From the NCBI RefSeq assembly GCF_030332225.1, contig NZ_JAOWIF010000035.1, positions 371,732 through 435,731 on the forward strand: a DNA stretch of 64,000 bases, given 5' to 3'. Source of the stretch: Citrobacter sp. Cu233 (lineage in GTDB: Bacteria; Pseudomonadota; Gammaproteobacteria; Enterobacterales; Enterobacteriaceae). Shown here one piece after another: positions 12,237-22,472 of the stretch (the stretch's first letter is position 1; each line of letters begins with the position of its first letter). Both the position numbers and the translations under genes were made by a program. The notes beneath the pieces are model-generated. The model made no database searches and was not told the DNA's origin. It was given only the letters and a program-made list of their open reading frames with translations.

Positions 12237-13883
12237 ATGGATTCGCAACGCAATCTTTTAGTCATCGCTTTGCTGTTCGTGTCTTTCATGATCTGGCAAG
12301 CCTGGGAGCAGGATAAAAATCCGCAACCTCAGGCCCAACAGACCACGCAGACAACGACCACCGCAGCGGGTAGCGCCGCCGACCAGGGCGTACCGGCCAG
12401 TGGCCAGGGGAAACTGATTACGGTTAAAACTGACGTGCTTGATCTGACCATCAACACCCGTGGTGGTGATGTGGAACAGGCTTCACTGCCAGCTTACCCG
12501 AAAGAACTGGGTTCTACCGAACCGTTCCAGTTACTGGAAACCACGCCACAGTTCATCTACCAGGCACAAAGTGGCCTGACAGGTCGTGACGGCCCGGATA
12601 ACCCGGCTAACGGCCCGCGTCCGCTGTACAACGTCGAAAAAGACGCCTTTGTACTGGCTGATGGTCAGAACGAACTGCAGATCCCGATGACCTATACTGA
12701 CGCAGCGGGTAACACATTCACGAAGACGTTTGTCCTCAAACGTGGTGAATATGCTGTCAACGTTAACTACAGCGTGCAGAACGCCGGCGAGAAACCGCTG
12801 GAAGTCTCCACCTTTGGTCAGTTGAAGCAATCCATCAATCTGCCCTCTCATCGCGACACCGGTAGCAGCAACTTTGCACTGCATACCTTCCGTGGCGCAG
12901 CGTACTCCACGCCTGATGAGAAGTATGAGAAATACAAATTCGACACCATTGCTGATAACGAAAACCTGAACGTCAATGCTAAAGACGGCTGGGTTGCAAT
13001 GCTGCAACAGTATTTCGCAACGGCATGGGTTCCGCGTAACGACGGCACCAATAATTTCTACACCGCTAATCTGGGTAATGGCATTGCCGCTATCGGCTAT
13101 AAATCTCAGCCGGTACTGGTTCAGCCAGGACAGACTGGCGCGATGACCAGCACCCTGTGGGTTGGCCCGGAAATTCAGGATAAAATGGCGGCCGTTGCAC
13201 CGCACCTGGATCTGACCGTGGATTACGGCTGGTTGTGGTTTATCTCTCAGCCGCTGTTCAAACTGCTGAAATGGATCCATAGCTTCCTGGGTAACTGGGG
13301 CTTCTCCATCATCGTTATCACCTTTATCGTTCGTGGCATCATGTACCCGCTGACCAAAGCGCAGTACACCTCCATGGCGAAGATGCGTATGCTGCAGCCG
13401 AAGATTCAGGCAATGCGTGAGCGTCTGGGCGATGATAAACAACGTCAGAGCCAGGAAATGATGGCCCTGTACAAAGCTGAGAAGGTTAACCCGCTGGGCG
13501 GCTGCTTCCCGCTGATCATCCAGATGCCAATCTTCCTGGCGTTATACTACATGCTGATGGGCTCCATTGAACTGCGTCATGCGCCGTTCGCGCTGTGGAT
13601 CCATGACCTGTCTGCACAGGACCCGTACTACATCCTGCCGATCCTGATGGGCGTGACGATGTTCTTCATCCAGAAGATGTCTCCGACCACCGTGACCGAC
13701 CCGATGCAGCAGAAGATCATGACCTTTATGCCGGTCATCTTCACCGTGTTCTTCCTGTGGTTCCCGTCAGGTCTGGTGCTGTACTATATCGTCAGCAACC
13801 TGGTAACCATTATTCAGCAACAGCTGATTTACCGTGGTCTGGAGAAACGTGGCCTGCATAGCCGCGAGAAGAAAAACTCCTGA
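12237..13883 (+). CDS. yidC: Membrane protein insertase YidC
   Basis: A 548-residue inner-membrane insertase/chaperone. The first transmembrane segment is near residues 6-22 ([17 protein letters not shown]), followed by a linker rich in Q and T that varies between species, the large periplasmic beta-sandwich domain (about 60-340), and the conserved C-terminal five-helix core with [20 protein letters not shown] near residue 360 and the positively charged C-tail. It inserts proteins alone or with SecYEG; AtpE, encoded further along, is a classic substrate. It starts two bases after yidD. Confidence 0.97.
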   Translation: MDSQRNLLVIALLFVSFMIWQAWEQDKNPQPQAQQTTQTTTTAAGSAADQGVPASGQGKLITVKTDVLDLTINTRGGDVEQASLPAYPKELGSTEPFQLLETTPQFIYQAQSGLTGRDGPDNPANGPRPLYNVEKDAFVLADGQNELQIPMTYTDAAGNTFTKTFVLKRGEYAVNVNYSVQNAGEKPLEVSTFGQLKQSINLPSHRDTGSSNFALHTFRGAAYSTPDEKYEKYKFDTIADNENLNVNAKDGWVAMLQQYFATAWVPRNDGTNNFYTANLGNGIAAIGYKSQPVLVQPGQTGAMTSTLWVGPEIQDKMAAVAPHLDLTVDYGWLWFISQPLFKLLKWIHSFLGNWGFSIIVITFIVRGIMYPLTKAQYTSMAKMRMLQPKIQAMRERLGDDKQRQSQEMMALYKAEKVNPLGGCFPLIIQMPIFLALYYMLMGSIELRHAPFALWIHDLSAQDPYYILPILMGVTMFFIQKMSPTTVTDPMQQKIMTFMPVIFTVFFLWFPSGLVLYYIVSNLVTIIQQQLIYRGLEKRGLHSREKKNS

Positions 13884-13888
13884 TTCGG

Positions 13889-13922
13889 TGTAGGCCGGAT
13901 TAGGCGAAGCCGCCATCCGGCA
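13889..13922. repeat. REP-type palindrome after yidC
   Basis: GCCGGATTAGGCGAAGCCGCCATCCGGC-like arms form an imperfect stem in the yidC-mnmE gap, typical of enterobacterial REP units that stabilise upstream mRNA. Confidence 0.75.
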
Positions 13923-13939
13923 AACGGAACATAAAGTAA

Positions 13940-13966
13940 AGGGCGGTCATTAGACCGCCTTTTTTA
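13940..13966 (+). terminator. Intrinsic terminator after yidC
   Basis: GGCGGTC (13942-13948), a four-base loop and GACCGCC (13953-13959) are followed by seven T residues. It should end the rpmH-yidC transcript; mnmE begins 22 bases later. Confidence 0.88.
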
Positions 13967-13988
13967 TTGCATGACAAAGAGACATATC

Positions 13989-15353
13989 ATGAGCCATAAC
14001 GACACCATCGTCGCTCAGGCCACCCCACCGGGACGTGGTGGTGTGGGTATTCTGCGCATCTCCGGCCTTAAAGCCCGCGAGGTTGCCGAAACCGTACTGG
14101 GTAAACTGCCAAAACCGCGCTATGCCGACTACCTGCCGTTTAAAGACGCGGATGGCAGCGTGCTGGATCAGGGGATTGCGCTGTGGTTCCCTGGCCCGAA
14201 CTCCTTTACCGGTGAAGACGTCTTAGAGCTTCAGGGTCACGGCGGTCCGGTTATTCTCGATCTGCTGCTTAAACGTATTCTGACGATTCCCGGCCTGCGC
14301 ATTGCCAGACCGGGTGAGTTCTCCGAGCGCGCATTTCTTAACGATAAGCTCGATTTAGCCCAGGCTGAAGCCATTGCCGACCTGATCGACGCCAGCTCTG
14401 AACAGGCGGCACGCTCGGCGCTAAATTCCTTACAGGGTGCGTTCTCCGCACGTGTGAATCACCTTGTGGAAGCACTCACTCACCTGCGCATCTACGTGGA
14501 AGCGGCGATTGATTTCCCGGATGAGGAAATCGACTTCCTGTCTGACGGCAAAATTGAAGCCCAGCTCAATAGCGTGATGGCCGATCTTGATGCCGTACGT
14601 GCCGAAGCACGTCAGGGCAGCCTGCTACGCGAAGGCATGAAGGTGGTGATTGCCGGGCGTCCTAACGCCGGTAAATCAAGTCTGTTGAACGCCCTCGCTG
14701 GCCGTGAAGCAGCTATTGTCACCGATATCGCCGGCACCACCCGCGACGTGCTGCGTGAGCATATCCATATCGACGGTATGCCGTTGCACATTATCGATAC
14801 CGCTGGTCTGCGCGACGCCAGTGACGAAGTTGAACGCATCGGTATTGAACGCGCCTGGCAGGAGATCGAACAAGCTGACCGCGTACTGTTTATGGTTGAT
14901 GGCACCACCACCGACGCGGTTGACCCGGCGGACATCTGGCCAGACTTTATTGCGCGTTTACCTACAAAACTGCCGATTACCGTCGTGCGTAACAAAGCGG
15001 ATATCACGGGTGAAACGCTGGGTCTCAGCGAAGTAAATGGCCACTCACTGGTTCGCCTCTCTGCACGTACCGGCGAAGGTGTTGACGTACTGCGCAACCA
15101 TCTCAAACAGAGCATGGGTTTTGAAACCAATATGGAAGGCGGTTTCCTGGCGCGTCGTCGTCATTTGCAGGCACTGGCAGAAGCCGCAGAGCATCTTCAG
15201 CAGGGTAAAGCTCAGCTATTGGGGGCATGGGCCGGAGAATTGCTCGCAGAGGAGTTGCGCCTTGCACAGCAAAACCTCAGTGAGATAACTGGAGAATTTA
15301 CTTCCGACGATCTGCTGGGCAGGATTTTCTCCAGCTTCTGTATCGGTAAATAA
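13989..15353 (+). CDS. mnmE: tRNA modification GTPase MnmE
   Basis: A 454-residue GTPase that works with MnmG (encoded at 46-48 kb) to add the carboxymethylaminomethyl group to U34 of certain tRNAs. The N-terminal folate-binding domain starts [20 protein letters not shown]. The inserted G domain has GRPNAGKSS near residue 223, [13 protein letters not shown] near residue 270 and NKAD near residue 335. The C-terminal FCIGK holds the catalytic cysteine. The ATG at 13989 matches E. coli; an upstream in-frame ATG at 13971 is unlikely. Unlike E. coli, no tnaCAB follows. Confidence 0.97.
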   Translation: MSHNDTIVAQATPPGRGGVGILRISGLKAREVAETVLGKLPKPRYADYLPFKDADGSVLDQGIALWFPGPNSFTGEDVLELQGHGGPVILDLLLKRILTIPGLRIARPGEFSERAFLNDKLDLAQAEAIADLIDASSEQAARSALNSLQGAFSARVNHLVEALTHLRIYVEAAIDFPDEEIDFLSDGKIEAQLNSVMADLDAVRAEARQGSLLREGMKVVIAGRPNAGKSSLLNALAGREAAIVTDIAGTTRDVLREHIHIDGMPLHIIDTAGLRDASDEVERIGIERAWQEIEQADRVLFMVDGTTTDAVDPADIWPDFIARLPTKLPITVVRNKADITGETLGLSEVNGHSLVRLSARTGEGVDVLRNHLKQSMGFETNMEGGFLARRRHLQALAEAAEHLQQGKAQLLGAWAGELLAEELRLAQQNLSEITGEFTSDDLLGRIFSSFCIGK

Positions 15354-15360
15354 CGATGTG

Positions 15361-15418
15361 TTGCCCGGTGGCGCGATGCTTTCCGGGCTTACAGGCCCCG
15401 TAGGCTGAATCCGGCAAC
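15361..15418. repeat. REP/BIME element between mnmE and mdtL
   Basis: Two GC-rich arms, TTGCCCGGTGGCGCGATGC and the inverted TGAATCCGGCAACA, flank ACAGGCCCCGTAGG. This is the layout of a BIME with two inverted REP units. Confidence 0.75.
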
Positions 15419-15517
15419 AAGTGATTTCCCATAAGGAAATTACTGTTGTCCAAATGGCAACTCGCACAGACAATCCTCTCCCCGTATTCTTAGCGCCACT
15501 TTCCTCATGAGGTCGCT

Positions 15518-16699
15518 ATGACACGCTTTCTAATCTGCAGTTTTGCCCTGGTACTCCTTTATCCCGCCGGTATTGATATGTATCTGGTGGGATTGCCCCG
15601 TATTGCTGCCGATTTACAAGCCAGCGAGGCTCAGTTGCATATCGCGTTTTCGGTCTACCTGGCAGGGATGGCGACGGCAATGTTGTTCGCCGGTAAAATT
15701 GCTGACCAGTCGGGTCGTAAACCGGTCGCCATTGTCGGTGCGGTGATCTTTATTATCGCCTCGGCCTTATGTTCATTCGCCGGGAGCGGCACACCGTTCC
15801 TGGTCGGCCGTTTTGTTCAGGGCGTCGGTGCAGGTTGCTGCTACGTGGTGGCCTTCGCCATCCTACGTGATACACTCGACGATCGCCGCCGCGCGAAGGT
15901 GCTGTCGCTGCTAAACGGTATCACTTGTATCGTGCCGGTACTGGCCCCTGTGATGGGGCATCTGATTATGCTCAAATACCCCTGGCAGAGCCTGTTCTAC
16001 ACGATGATGGGCATGGGTGTGGTTGTTTGCCTGCTATCAGTGTTTATCCTGCGAGAATCGCGCCCAACGACGCTCCCGGCATCTGTGCAAAAGAATCAAG
16101 CCACCGAATCACTGGTAAACCGTTTTTTCCTTAGCCGTCTGGCAATTACCACCCTCAGTGTGTCGGTAATCCTGACCTTTGTGAATACCTCTCCGGTGCT
16201 GCTGATGGAGGTGATGGGTTTTGACCGCGGTGAGTACGCCACAACAATGGCGATGACCGCGGGTGTCAGTATGGCGGTCTCCTTCTCAACGCCATTCGCA
16301 CTAAGCATATTTAAACCCCGCATCCTGATGCTGACTTCACAGGTATTGTTCCTTGCTGCGGGCATCGTGTTAACCCTTGCCAGTACGCACGCGGTAATGT
16401 TGTTCGGACTAACCTTAATCTGCGCCGGATTCTCAGTCGGTTTCGGCGTTGCCATGAGCCAGGCGCTGGGGCCATTCTCGCTGCGCGCAGGCGTCGCCAG
16501 CTCGGCATTAGGTATTGCCCAGGTTTGCGGTTCATCGTTATGGATTTGGTTGGCCGCCATCCTCGGTCTCGATGCGCTGAATATGCTGATCGGGATTCTG
16601 ATTGGCTGTAGCATAGTGAGTATCATGCTGATTATCACTGTTGCACCAAACCGGTCCACGCCAACTCATGAAGAAATCCCTCAGCAGTCTCGATCTTAA
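15518..16699 (+). CDS. mdtL: MdtL, MFS drug efflux transporter
   Basis: A 393-residue 12-helix transporter of the DHA1 family (E. coli MdtL is 391). The N-terminus reads [29 protein letters not shown], with the motif A loop [11 protein letters not shown] after TM2 near residue 60 and the motif C-like [13 protein letters not shown] in TM4/5. The E. coli protein confers modest chloramphenicol resistance when overexpressed. An RBS (GAGG) lies just before the ATG. Its final 32 bases overlap yidZ. In E. coli tnaAB precede it; here it directly follows mnmE. Confidence 0.93.
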   Translation: MTRFLICSFALVLLYPAGIDMYLVGLPRIAADLQASEAQLHIAFSVYLAGMATAMLFAGKIADQSGRKPVAIVGAVIFIIASALCSFAGSGTPFLVGRFVQGVGAGCCYVVAFAILRDTLDDRRRAKVLSLLNGITCIVPVLAPVMGHLIMLKYPWQSLFYTMMGMGVVVCLLSVFILRESRPTTLPASVQKNQATESLVNRFFLSRLAITTLSVSVILTFVNTSPVLLMEVMGFDRGEYATTMAMTAGVSMAVSFSTPFALSIFKPRILMLTSQVLFLAAGIVLTLASTHAVMLFGLTLICAGFSVGFGVAMSQALGPFSLRAGVASSALGIAQVCGSSLWIWLAAILGLDALNMLIGILIGCSIVSIMLIITVAPNRSTPTHEEIPQQSRS

Positions 16700-17627
16700 T
16701 TTGCTGCTCTGCCTGCAGTTGTTGATGCAGGAACGCAGTGTCACTAAAACCGCCAAACGGATGAACGTCACGCCGTCGGCGGTCAGCAAATCGCTGTCGA
16801 AGCTGAGAGCCTGGTTTGACGATCCGTTGTTTGTTAACACCCCGCTGGGGCTAACACCAACGCCGCTGATGCTCAGCATGGAACAGAGCCTGGCGGAGTG
16901 GATGCAGATGGGCAATCAATTGCTCGATAAGCCGCACCATGAAGCACCACGTGGGCTGAAGTTTGATTTGGTGGCTGAAACGCCGCTGGTGATGATCATG
17001 TTTAACGCGCTCTCCCAACAGATCTACCAGCATTATCCACAGGCAACGATCAAAGTGCGCAACTGGGATTACGATTCGCTGGATGCCATTATCCGTGGCG
17101 AGGTCGATATCGGCTTTACCGGGCGTGAAAGTCACCCACGCTCACGAGAATTGCTGAGTCTGCTCCCGTTATCGATCGACCACGAGGTCCTGTTTTCCGA
17201 TCTCCCCTGCGTCTGGTTGCGTGAAGACCATCCGGCATTGCAGGAAGAGTGGAATCTGGAAACATTCCTGCGCTATCCCCATATCAGCATTAGCTGGGAG
17301 CAGAGCGACACCTGGGCGCTGGATGATGTGCTTCAGGAGATGGGGCGTGCGCGTAACATCGCATTGTGTCTACCGGGCTTTGAGCAGTCTCTGTTTATGG
17401 CCGCGCAACCCGATCACGCATTGATAGCCACCGCCCCGGTCTATTGTCAGCGTTACAATCAACTCCACCAGCTTCCGCTCGTGGCACGTCCAATGCCTTT
17501 TGATGCTGCGCAACTGGAAAAAATGCGCGTACCGTTCACCCTCCTTTGGCATAAACGCAACAGCCACAATCCTAAGATCGTATGGCTGAAAGAGACGATC
17601 AAGGCACTCTATCGCGAGATGTCATGA
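16668..17627 (+). CDS. yidZ: YidZ, LysR-family transcriptional regulator
   Basis: A 319-residue LysR regulator. The winged HTH occupies residues 1-65 ([20 protein letters not shown], then [16 protein letters not shown]), followed by a periplasmic-binding-protein-like effector domain. In E. coli YidZ is linked to anaerobic nitric oxide survival; its regulon is poorly defined. I chose the ATG at 16668 ([11 protein letters not shown]), the conserved start, which lies inside the end of mdtL; an in-frame ATG at 16641 is less likely. Confidence 0.92.
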   Translation: MKKSLSSLDLNLLLCLQLLMQERSVTKTAKRMNVTPSAVSKSLSKLRAWFDDPLFVNTPLGLTPTPLMLSMEQSLAEWMQMGNQLLDKPHHEAPRGLKFDLVAETPLVMIMFNALSQQIYQHYPQATIKVRNWDYDSLDAIIRGEVDIGFTGRESHPRSRELLSLLPLSIDHEVLFSDLPCVWLREDHPALQEEWNLETFLRYPHISISWEQSDTWALDDVLQEMGRARNIALCLPGFEQSLFMAAQPDHALIATAPVYCQRYNQLHQLPLVARPMPFDAAQLEKMRVPFTLLWHKRNSHNPKIVWLKETIKALYREMS

Positions 17628-17680
17628 AGACCCTTTGCTATATTGTTGTTTTATTGACCGCCCTGGCTGTGGAAATGTAA
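17624..17680 (+). CDS. Possible 18-residue hydrophobic peptide overlapping the yidZ stop
   Basis: ATG at 17624 overlaps the yidZ TGA in an ATGA arrangement and encodes [18 protein letters not shown] before TAA. The composition (charged start, about 12 hydrophobic residues) would suit a single membrane helix. There is no independent RBS, so translation would depend on coupling to yidZ. I do not recognise a family; it may be spurious. Confidence 0.25.
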   Translation: MKTLCYIVVLLTALAVEM

Positions 17681-17793
17681 ATGTCGCGTAATGTATCCCG
17701 ATTCCGTTTACTTTTTGGGCAGTAAAGCCTGCCTATAAGCCGCGTAAATGTTACTCTGATAATAATCACGGACCATTAATCACGGAGCGAAAA

Positions 17794-18543
17794 ATGGCGA
17801 CACATTTTGCCAGAGGGATTCTTACGGAGGGACACCTGGTTTCAGTTCGTCTCCCTACTCCATGTCATTTTGAAGCAAGAAATCTACCCACTTACCGCCG
17901 AACACGCTTTCTGGCCTCCCGAAGCCTTCTCGCTGAACTGATGTTTATGCTTTACGGCACCAGCACATTGCCTGAGATTGTTACCGAGGCGAAAGGGAAA
18001 CCTATTTTTCGCGATAAAAACCTGCCTGGTTTTTCGATTTCCTATGCAGGGAATATCGTCGGCGTCGCGCTTACCACAGAAGGTTCATGCGGCCTGGATA
18101 TGGAACTTCAGCGCGCGACCCGCGGGTTCCATACCCCAAATGCCACAGAAACCTACCGCTTTTCCAGTAACGAAAACCTGTGGATCAATAATCAAAACGA
18201 CCCCAATGAAGCACGTGCGCAACTCATTACGTTACGCCAGAGTGTTCTCAAGCTCACTGGCGACGTGTGCAATGACGATCCGCGTGAACTCCAGCTATTA
18301 CCGGGTGCGGGCCGTCTGAGATGTGCACACGTTACGCAGATAGAAGCCATTTGTGATGCTGAAGATGTGCTGGTGTGGTCGGTCGCGGTCACGCCAACCA
18401 TTGAAAAACTCAAGGTTTGGGAGTTTGATGGTAAACAGGACTGGAAAAGTTTGCCTGATATCCAGACCCGCGCGAATGAACCAACGGGTCGCCTGATCCG
18501 GTTTTCACAATTATCCGCAGCAAAGAGCCATACGCATAACTGA
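17794..18543 (+). CDS. yieE: YieE, phosphopantetheinyl transferase family protein
   Basis: A 249-residue protein matching E. coli YieE throughout (MATHFARGILTEGHL). The 4'-phosphopantetheinyl transferase signature is visible as FSISYAGNIVGVALTTEGSCGLDMEL near residues 77-104, holding the conserved Gly-Asp pair of the metal site; the usual second motif (W/F-x-x-K-E-A/S-x-x-K) is weak (LITLRQSVLKLTG). The carrier-protein partner is unknown. It is preceded by a clear GGAG RBS and followed 30 bases later by yieF. Confidence 0.88.
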   Translation: MATHFARGILTEGHLVSVRLPTPCHFEARNLPTYRRTRFLASRSLLAELMFMLYGTSTLPEIVTEAKGKPIFRDKNLPGFSISYAGNIVGVALTTEGSCGLDMELQRATRGFHTPNATETYRFSSNENLWINNQNDPNEARAQLITLRQSVLKLTGDVCNDDPRELQLLPGAGRLRCAHVTQIEAICDAEDVLVWSVAVTPTIEKLKVWEFDGKQDWKSLPDIQTRANEPTGRLIRFSQLSAAKSHTHN

Positions 18544-18573
18544 TTTAACCTTCATGATGAAACAGGAGTAACC

Positions 18574-19140
18574 ATGTCTGAGACATTGAATGTTGTTACG
18601 TTACTGGGGAGCCTGCGCAAGGGTTCGTTTAATGGAATGGTTGCCCGTACGCTGCCAAAAATTGCCCCCGCGGGGATGGAAGTGAATGCGTTACCGTCGA
18701 TTGGGGATATTCCTCTGTACGATGCCGACCTCCAGCAGGAAGAGGGGTTTCCGGCAAGTGTAGAAGCGCTGGCGGAACAAATCAGGAAGGCTGATGGCGT
18801 CGTTATCGTCACGCCGGAATACAACTATTCTGTTCCTGGCGGGCTGAAAAACGCCATCGACTGGCTGTCTCGTCTGCCCGATCAACCATTATCAGGCAAG
18901 CCAGTACTGATCCAAACCAGCTCAATGGGCGCTATTGGCGGCGCACGCTGTCAGTATCATCTGCGTCAAATTCTGGTATTCCTCGATGCGATGGTAATGA
19001 ACAAGCCGGAATTTATGGGCGGCGTGATTCAGAACAAAGTGGACCCGCAGACCGGTGAAGTGATCGACCAAAGCACGCTGGACCATCTGACTGGCCAGTT
19101 AACCGCGTTTGGTGACTACATTCAGCGTGTAAAAGCCTGA
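18574..19140 (+). CDS. yieF: ChrR/YieF, NAD(P)H-dependent FMN quinone/chromate reductase
   Basis: A 188-residue flavodoxin-like reductase that is soluble and tetrameric in E. coli, performing two-electron reduction of quinones and, incidentally, chromate. The FMN phosphate loop LLGSLRKGSFN is at residues 10-20 and TPEYNYSVPGGLKNAIDW near residue 80 forms the isoalloxazine site. It has a good RBS (AACAGGAG) and a terminator directly after. It is the last gene shared with the E. coli order before the accessory island. Confidence 0.94.
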   Translation: MSETLNVVTLLGSLRKGSFNGMVARTLPKIAPAGMEVNALPSIGDIPLYDADLQQEEGFPASVEALAEQIRKADGVVIVTPEYNYSVPGGLKNAIDWLSRLPDQPLSGKPVLIQTSSMGAIGGARCQYHLRQILVFLDAMVMNKPEFMGGVIQNKVDPQTGEVIDQSTLDHLTGQLTAFGDYIQRVKA

Positions 19141-19165
19141 TAATTAATTTTGCCTACAACTCATA

Positions 19166-19204
19166 AATAATCCAGTAAGCGCCTATTCTTCTGGATTATT
19201 TTCT
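19166..19204 (+). terminator. Intrinsic terminator after yieF
   Basis: AATAATCCAG (19166-19175) and CTGGATTATT (19191-19200) are perfect inverted arms with a 15-base loop, followed by TTCTT. It marks the left edge of the accessory island. The 140 bases beyond it are AT-rich and hold the regulator promoter, but I cannot pick a convincing -35/-10 pair. Confidence 0.75.
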
Positions 19205-19346
19205 TATTTGCGTAAACCTGTCCATAAATCACTGTTGTCTGTTTTTTCCTCTTCATTATTGTGGCATAGTGTTACCAGGTATTGCTGTTGCAATAATATC
19301 AATAAATATATCTAATATTTTATTTACTGTGAACAATGGATATGCC

Positions 19347-20810
19347 ATGGACAGGACATTTTCACATCTCAGGACCGCATTATGTAGTAGCACGCAACTG
19401 GAGAAATCCATGTATGCCTGTCTACAGTCGATACCTGATTCAATAGTTTGTGACGGTATTTTCTTTAACTATTATCGTAGTGATATTCGCTGTATCCAGT
19501 TTTTAGCATTAGCGACGCACAAAACAGCACGACTGAAACGGGATGTCATCCCGATCCCTGAGAATATTGCCAGACAATTCAATCACTCAGATAACTTCTC
19601 CACTCAACTTATCGATACTCTGAGCCAATGTCCGCTGACTGAATATGTCGTTAACACCTGCTTTCGTAATATCAAATCTCTAATCCTGATGCGTATGCAC
19701 CTGGATGGTCTACGGTTGGGTGCTATGGGTATATTTAGTCACCACGCTAATGCTTTTACACCTCAACATGCTGAATTATTCGAATCAGTTCGGGGAGAAC
19801 TCTCCCTGTTAGCCTTTATTGCCTTGTCCCGGCATAACCTTTTATTGAATAATACGCCTCCGGCTATTCCCGAGTTATCTGCTGCAGAAGAAAGTGAAAA
19901 ATTTGTCGTCAGTCAAACTAACACCCCTCTGTTTCAGTTGTATCATTCATTGAGTAAACTGGCAAACAGTGAACTGCCTGTTTTATTACTGGGAGAGAAA
20001 GGCGTTGGAAAAAATTCACTCGCTTCCGAGCTTCAGCAACAATGTTCAAAGCGCAGTGGTTATTATGGATTGATTAATCCTCAGGGGCAGCTGATCATCA
20101 TGAAAAATGGCGTCCTGAACCGCACAATAACCATTGATTTCAACAAGCCACCAGGCATTGCTTCATTTCTGATATTGCATCAGGGGTCTCTGATGATAAA
20201 AGAAATTAATTCTTTCCCTGAGCGCTGGCAAACCTTTTTACTGGCACTGCATTCAAATTACAGTGAGTATTGCCAGCTACAGATTATTGCCATACAAACA
20301 CTTCCATTTTCAGATATAAAAAACGCCACCAACCATGATATATCCAGTCACTATCTGACCAGTCAAATATATGCCAATACACTTTGCCAGATCATTACAC
20401 TCCCTCCGTTACGGCATCGCTATGATGATATTCCTCTGCTGTTGACATACTACCTGAGGAAGCTATCAAGCCAGTATAAACGTACCTCTTTACCTGTTCT
20501 GGGTGATGATTCACTACGCTTATTATTGAAGTATCACTGGCCGGGCAACATTACGGAATTGATCGGACTATTAGAAAACGCATTTCTCCGTTGCACGGGA
20601 AATGAGTTGCATATTTTTTTACCGAGGGAAAGGAATTCAATAGCTATATCCTCTCTTGATGACGCAATGCGTCATCATATCCAAATGGCGTTACAACAAA
20701 GTCAGGGGAAAATATCAGGTAAAGGTGGAGCAGCAGAGTTGCTTGGTGTTAACAGTAACACGCTATACAGCAAAATAAAAAAACTGGGCATTGTGGTGAA
20801 AGAAAAATAA
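19347..20810 (+). CDS. GAF-AAA-Fis transcriptional regulator with degenerate sigma-54 activator domain
   Basis: A 487-residue protein from the ATG at 19347; an in-frame GTG at 19269 would add 26 residues, so the start is uncertain. Residues about 1-170 look like a GAF sensor. Residues 195-400 resemble the AAA domain of NtrC-type activators: Walker A-like GEKGVGKN at 216-223 (Asn for Ser/Thr), Walker B-like GSLMIKEIN at 280-288 (the Asp is lost) and the PPLRHRYDDIPLLL and HWPGNITEL segments. The GAFTGA loop that contacts sigma-54 is missing. A Fis-type HTH (GGAAELLGVNSNTLYSKIKKLGI) ends the protein. It is therefore probably a sigma-70 regulator of the DhaR/TyrR style. It is AT-rich and convergent with the cytochrome operon, the likely target. 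Confidence 0.75.
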   Translation: MDRTFSHLRTALCSSTQLEKSMYACLQSIPDSIVCDGIFFNYYRSDIRCIQFLALATHKTARLKRDVIPIPENIARQFNHSDNFSTQLIDTLSQCPLTEYVVNTCFRNIKSLILMRMHLDGLRLGAMGIFSHHANAFTPQHAELFESVRGELSLLAFIALSRHNLLLNNTPPAIPELSAAEESEKFVVSQTNTPLFQLYHSLSKLANSELPVLLLGEKGVGKNSLASELQQQCSKRSGYYGLINPQGQLIIMKNGVLNRTITIDFNKPPGIASFLILHQGSLMIKEINSFPERWQTFLLALHSNYSEYCQLQIIAIQTLPFSDIKNATNHDISSHYLTSQIYANTLCQIITLPPLRHRYDDIPLLLTYYLRKLSSQYKRTSLPVLGDDSLRLLLKYHWPGNITELIGLLENAFLRCTGNELHIFLPRERNSIAISSLDDAMRHHIQMALQQSQGKISGKGGAAELLGVNSNTLYSKIKKLGIVVKEK

Positions 20811-20818
20811 TCTGACGT

Positions 20819-20850
20819 CCCCTTTCCCTCTTCAGAAAAAGGGGAGCAGT
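20819..20850. terminator. Bidirectional terminator between the regulator and the cytochrome operon
   Basis: CCCCTTT (20819-20825) pairs with AAAGGGG (20838-20844). A T-rich stretch follows on the plus side (TTTATTTTTGTTTT). It sits in the 42 bases between the two convergent stop codons. Confidence 0.65.
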
Positions 20851-20852
20851 CT

Positions 20853-22472
20853 TTATTTTTGTTTTCTGGCACGGTGGAAGCCATCGAGCATGCCTTTAAT
20901 CAGCGCTCCCGGCGTATCCCCCGTACTGCACAAATAGAGATGCACGATGATAAATGCCACCATCACGACTGCCAAAACGTAATGGAGCCAGGCCGCAACC
21001 TGCTTACCCGGTAACGCAAACAGCGTTTCTGGCGTATAACTGGGGTACATCATCAGCAATCCGGTCACAATGAGCAGCGGCAATAACAGGAACATCACGC
21101 CAATATAGCCCAGTTGCTGGAGAATATTGAATTTAGCCGCTGGCGACGCATGTTCCGGATGAGGTTCCCCACGGAAAATACCATACAGATAATAGCGGAT
21201 CTGACGGATAAGCCGCCCCGAAATACCCTGCCAGCGCACCCGATAATGATGCCCGTTGCCGCACATCGCCACCAGGATAAAACCCAGCCATATAACACAC
21301 AGCGATACCCCTGCAATATTGTGTACATCAACCCATAGCGAGAATTTCGCGCTCACCCAGTGCAAGGCACAGCCGCTGATAATTAGCGCGGTAAAACAGA
21401 GTGCGTTCAGCCAGTGCCAGCAGCGAACAGGCAGAGTGTAGAGATATCGTTTCTCCATCGGCATATCTGCCGTGCGGCGCGATAGGATAAGCCGCCCCAA
21501 ACCATGACAGAGTAGCAACACAACGAAGCCGCCCAGCGCCCAGGCAATAAAGCGATCGGCCTGGCCGCTACCGTTATTACCAATCATGTAGGTATCGGTA
21601 AACAACACGCCATCTATCTGACGAATCGCAGGAACAGGAGGCGCCACCGTCGTCAGTTTTTCCCGGAGAGAGACATCATCAAATAACCCTTTCCCCAGCA
21701 AGCTACCTGCCATGGCATTTTCATCTGGCGCGAACGTTTTCCGCCGGGCGGTAAGCAACGCTCCGTCGCCATGACATTGTTCACAACTGATGGCTTGTGA
21801 GGCAGGCAGGATGCGATGCAAAGAGGTATCTGCAGCATCAGCATGGCAGTCAATACAGCGTAAACTGGTGAGATGCTCAGCGGCATAAGGCAGTGCTGAA
21901 TGCGCCATATCCTGAGACACAGAGCGTTTCCCTCCAGACAGGTTCGCAAAGACTCCCGCCCGCGAATGACAATTCGTACACATCAAATTGTCGTCGGCAA
22001 CCCGTTGTTTACCTGGATGGTTTAGCTCTCCTGCCGTCATAGTGTGCGCGTTATGGCATGAGGTACAAGAGAAGAGTCCTTTGGCTATCTTTTCACTGTG
22101 GACACTCTGCTGTACGGCATGCACCGTATCGCGCATGACTACGCTATGACAACTTTCGCAGTTCTTGTCGTCATCAGGCTTCAGAACATGCGGGGTGACT
22201 GAAAATCCCGCGCTTCCGGGTTGGCTTTGATGGCAGGCGATACACGGCACTTCACCATGCACGCTGTCGTGATACTTATCTGTGGAGACAAATAAATTCT
22301 CCTGCACTTTATCCGTAGAGATCCCCTGGATATCGCTATCAGCGTGGCATGCCAGACAAGGTTGATTGAGCTGCGCTGTTGGTACTGGCGCAGAATATCC
22401 CGACAGAGGTATCCATCCCATCAGCAATAAAAATAAGCGCCTTATTAAGAATCCGCGCATGATGTCCCTCAT
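20853..22472 (-). CDS. Heptaheme cytochrome c fused to a membrane cytochrome b (putative quinol dehydrogenase)
   Basis: A 539-residue protein. A signal peptide (residues 5-28) precedes a periplasmic domain with seven CxxCH heme c sites at 39, 77, 105, 136, 165, 206 and 230. A transmembrane segment at about 308-330 leads to a cytochrome b module of the formate-dehydrogenase-gamma/b561 type, with helices near 353-373, 386-405, 452-476 and 491-515 and candidate b-heme ligands His353, His384, His497 and His511. By family logic it oxidises membrane quinol and passes electrons out to the periplasmic tetraheme protein. Its ATG overlaps the preceding gene's stop (ATGA). A second in-frame ATG four codons on is also possible. 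Heme attachment needs the Ccm system, encoded elsewhere. Confidence 0.82.
   Translation of the reverse strand: MRDIMRGFLIRRLFLLLMGWIPLSGYSAPVPTAQLNQPCLACHADSDIQGISTDKVQENLFVSTDKYHDSVHGEVPCIACHQSQPGSAGFSVTPHVLKPDDDKNCESCHSVVMRDTVHAVQQSVHSEKIAKGLFSCTSCHNAHTMTAGELNHPGKQRVADDNLMCTNCHSRAGVFANLSGGKRSVSQDMAHSALPYAAEHLTSLRCIDCHADAADTSLHRILPASQAISCEQCHGDGALLTARRKTFAPDENAMAGSLLGKGLFDDVSLREKLTTVAPPVPAIRQIDGVLFTDTYMIGNNGSGQADRFIAWALGGFVVLLLCHGLGRLILSRRTADMPMEKRYLYTLPVRCWHWLNALCFTALIISGCALHWVSAKFSLWVDVHNIAGVSLCVIWLGFILVAMCGNGHHYRVRWQGISGRLIRQIRYYLYGIFRGEPHPEHASPAAKFNILQQLGYIGVMFLLLPLLIVTGLLMMYPSYTPETLFALPGKQVAAWLHYVLAVVMVAFIIVHLYLCSTGDTPGALIKGMLDGFHRARKQK

Noticed and set aside
12531..13442. 303-codon minus-strand frame inside yidC
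   Set aside because: Antisense shadow of yidC; low-complexity composition and no start context.
15354..15517. Possible tnaC/tnaAB remnant between mnmE and mdtL
   Set aside because: The gap holds only a REP/BIME element and the mdtL leader; no tna sequence is recognisable.
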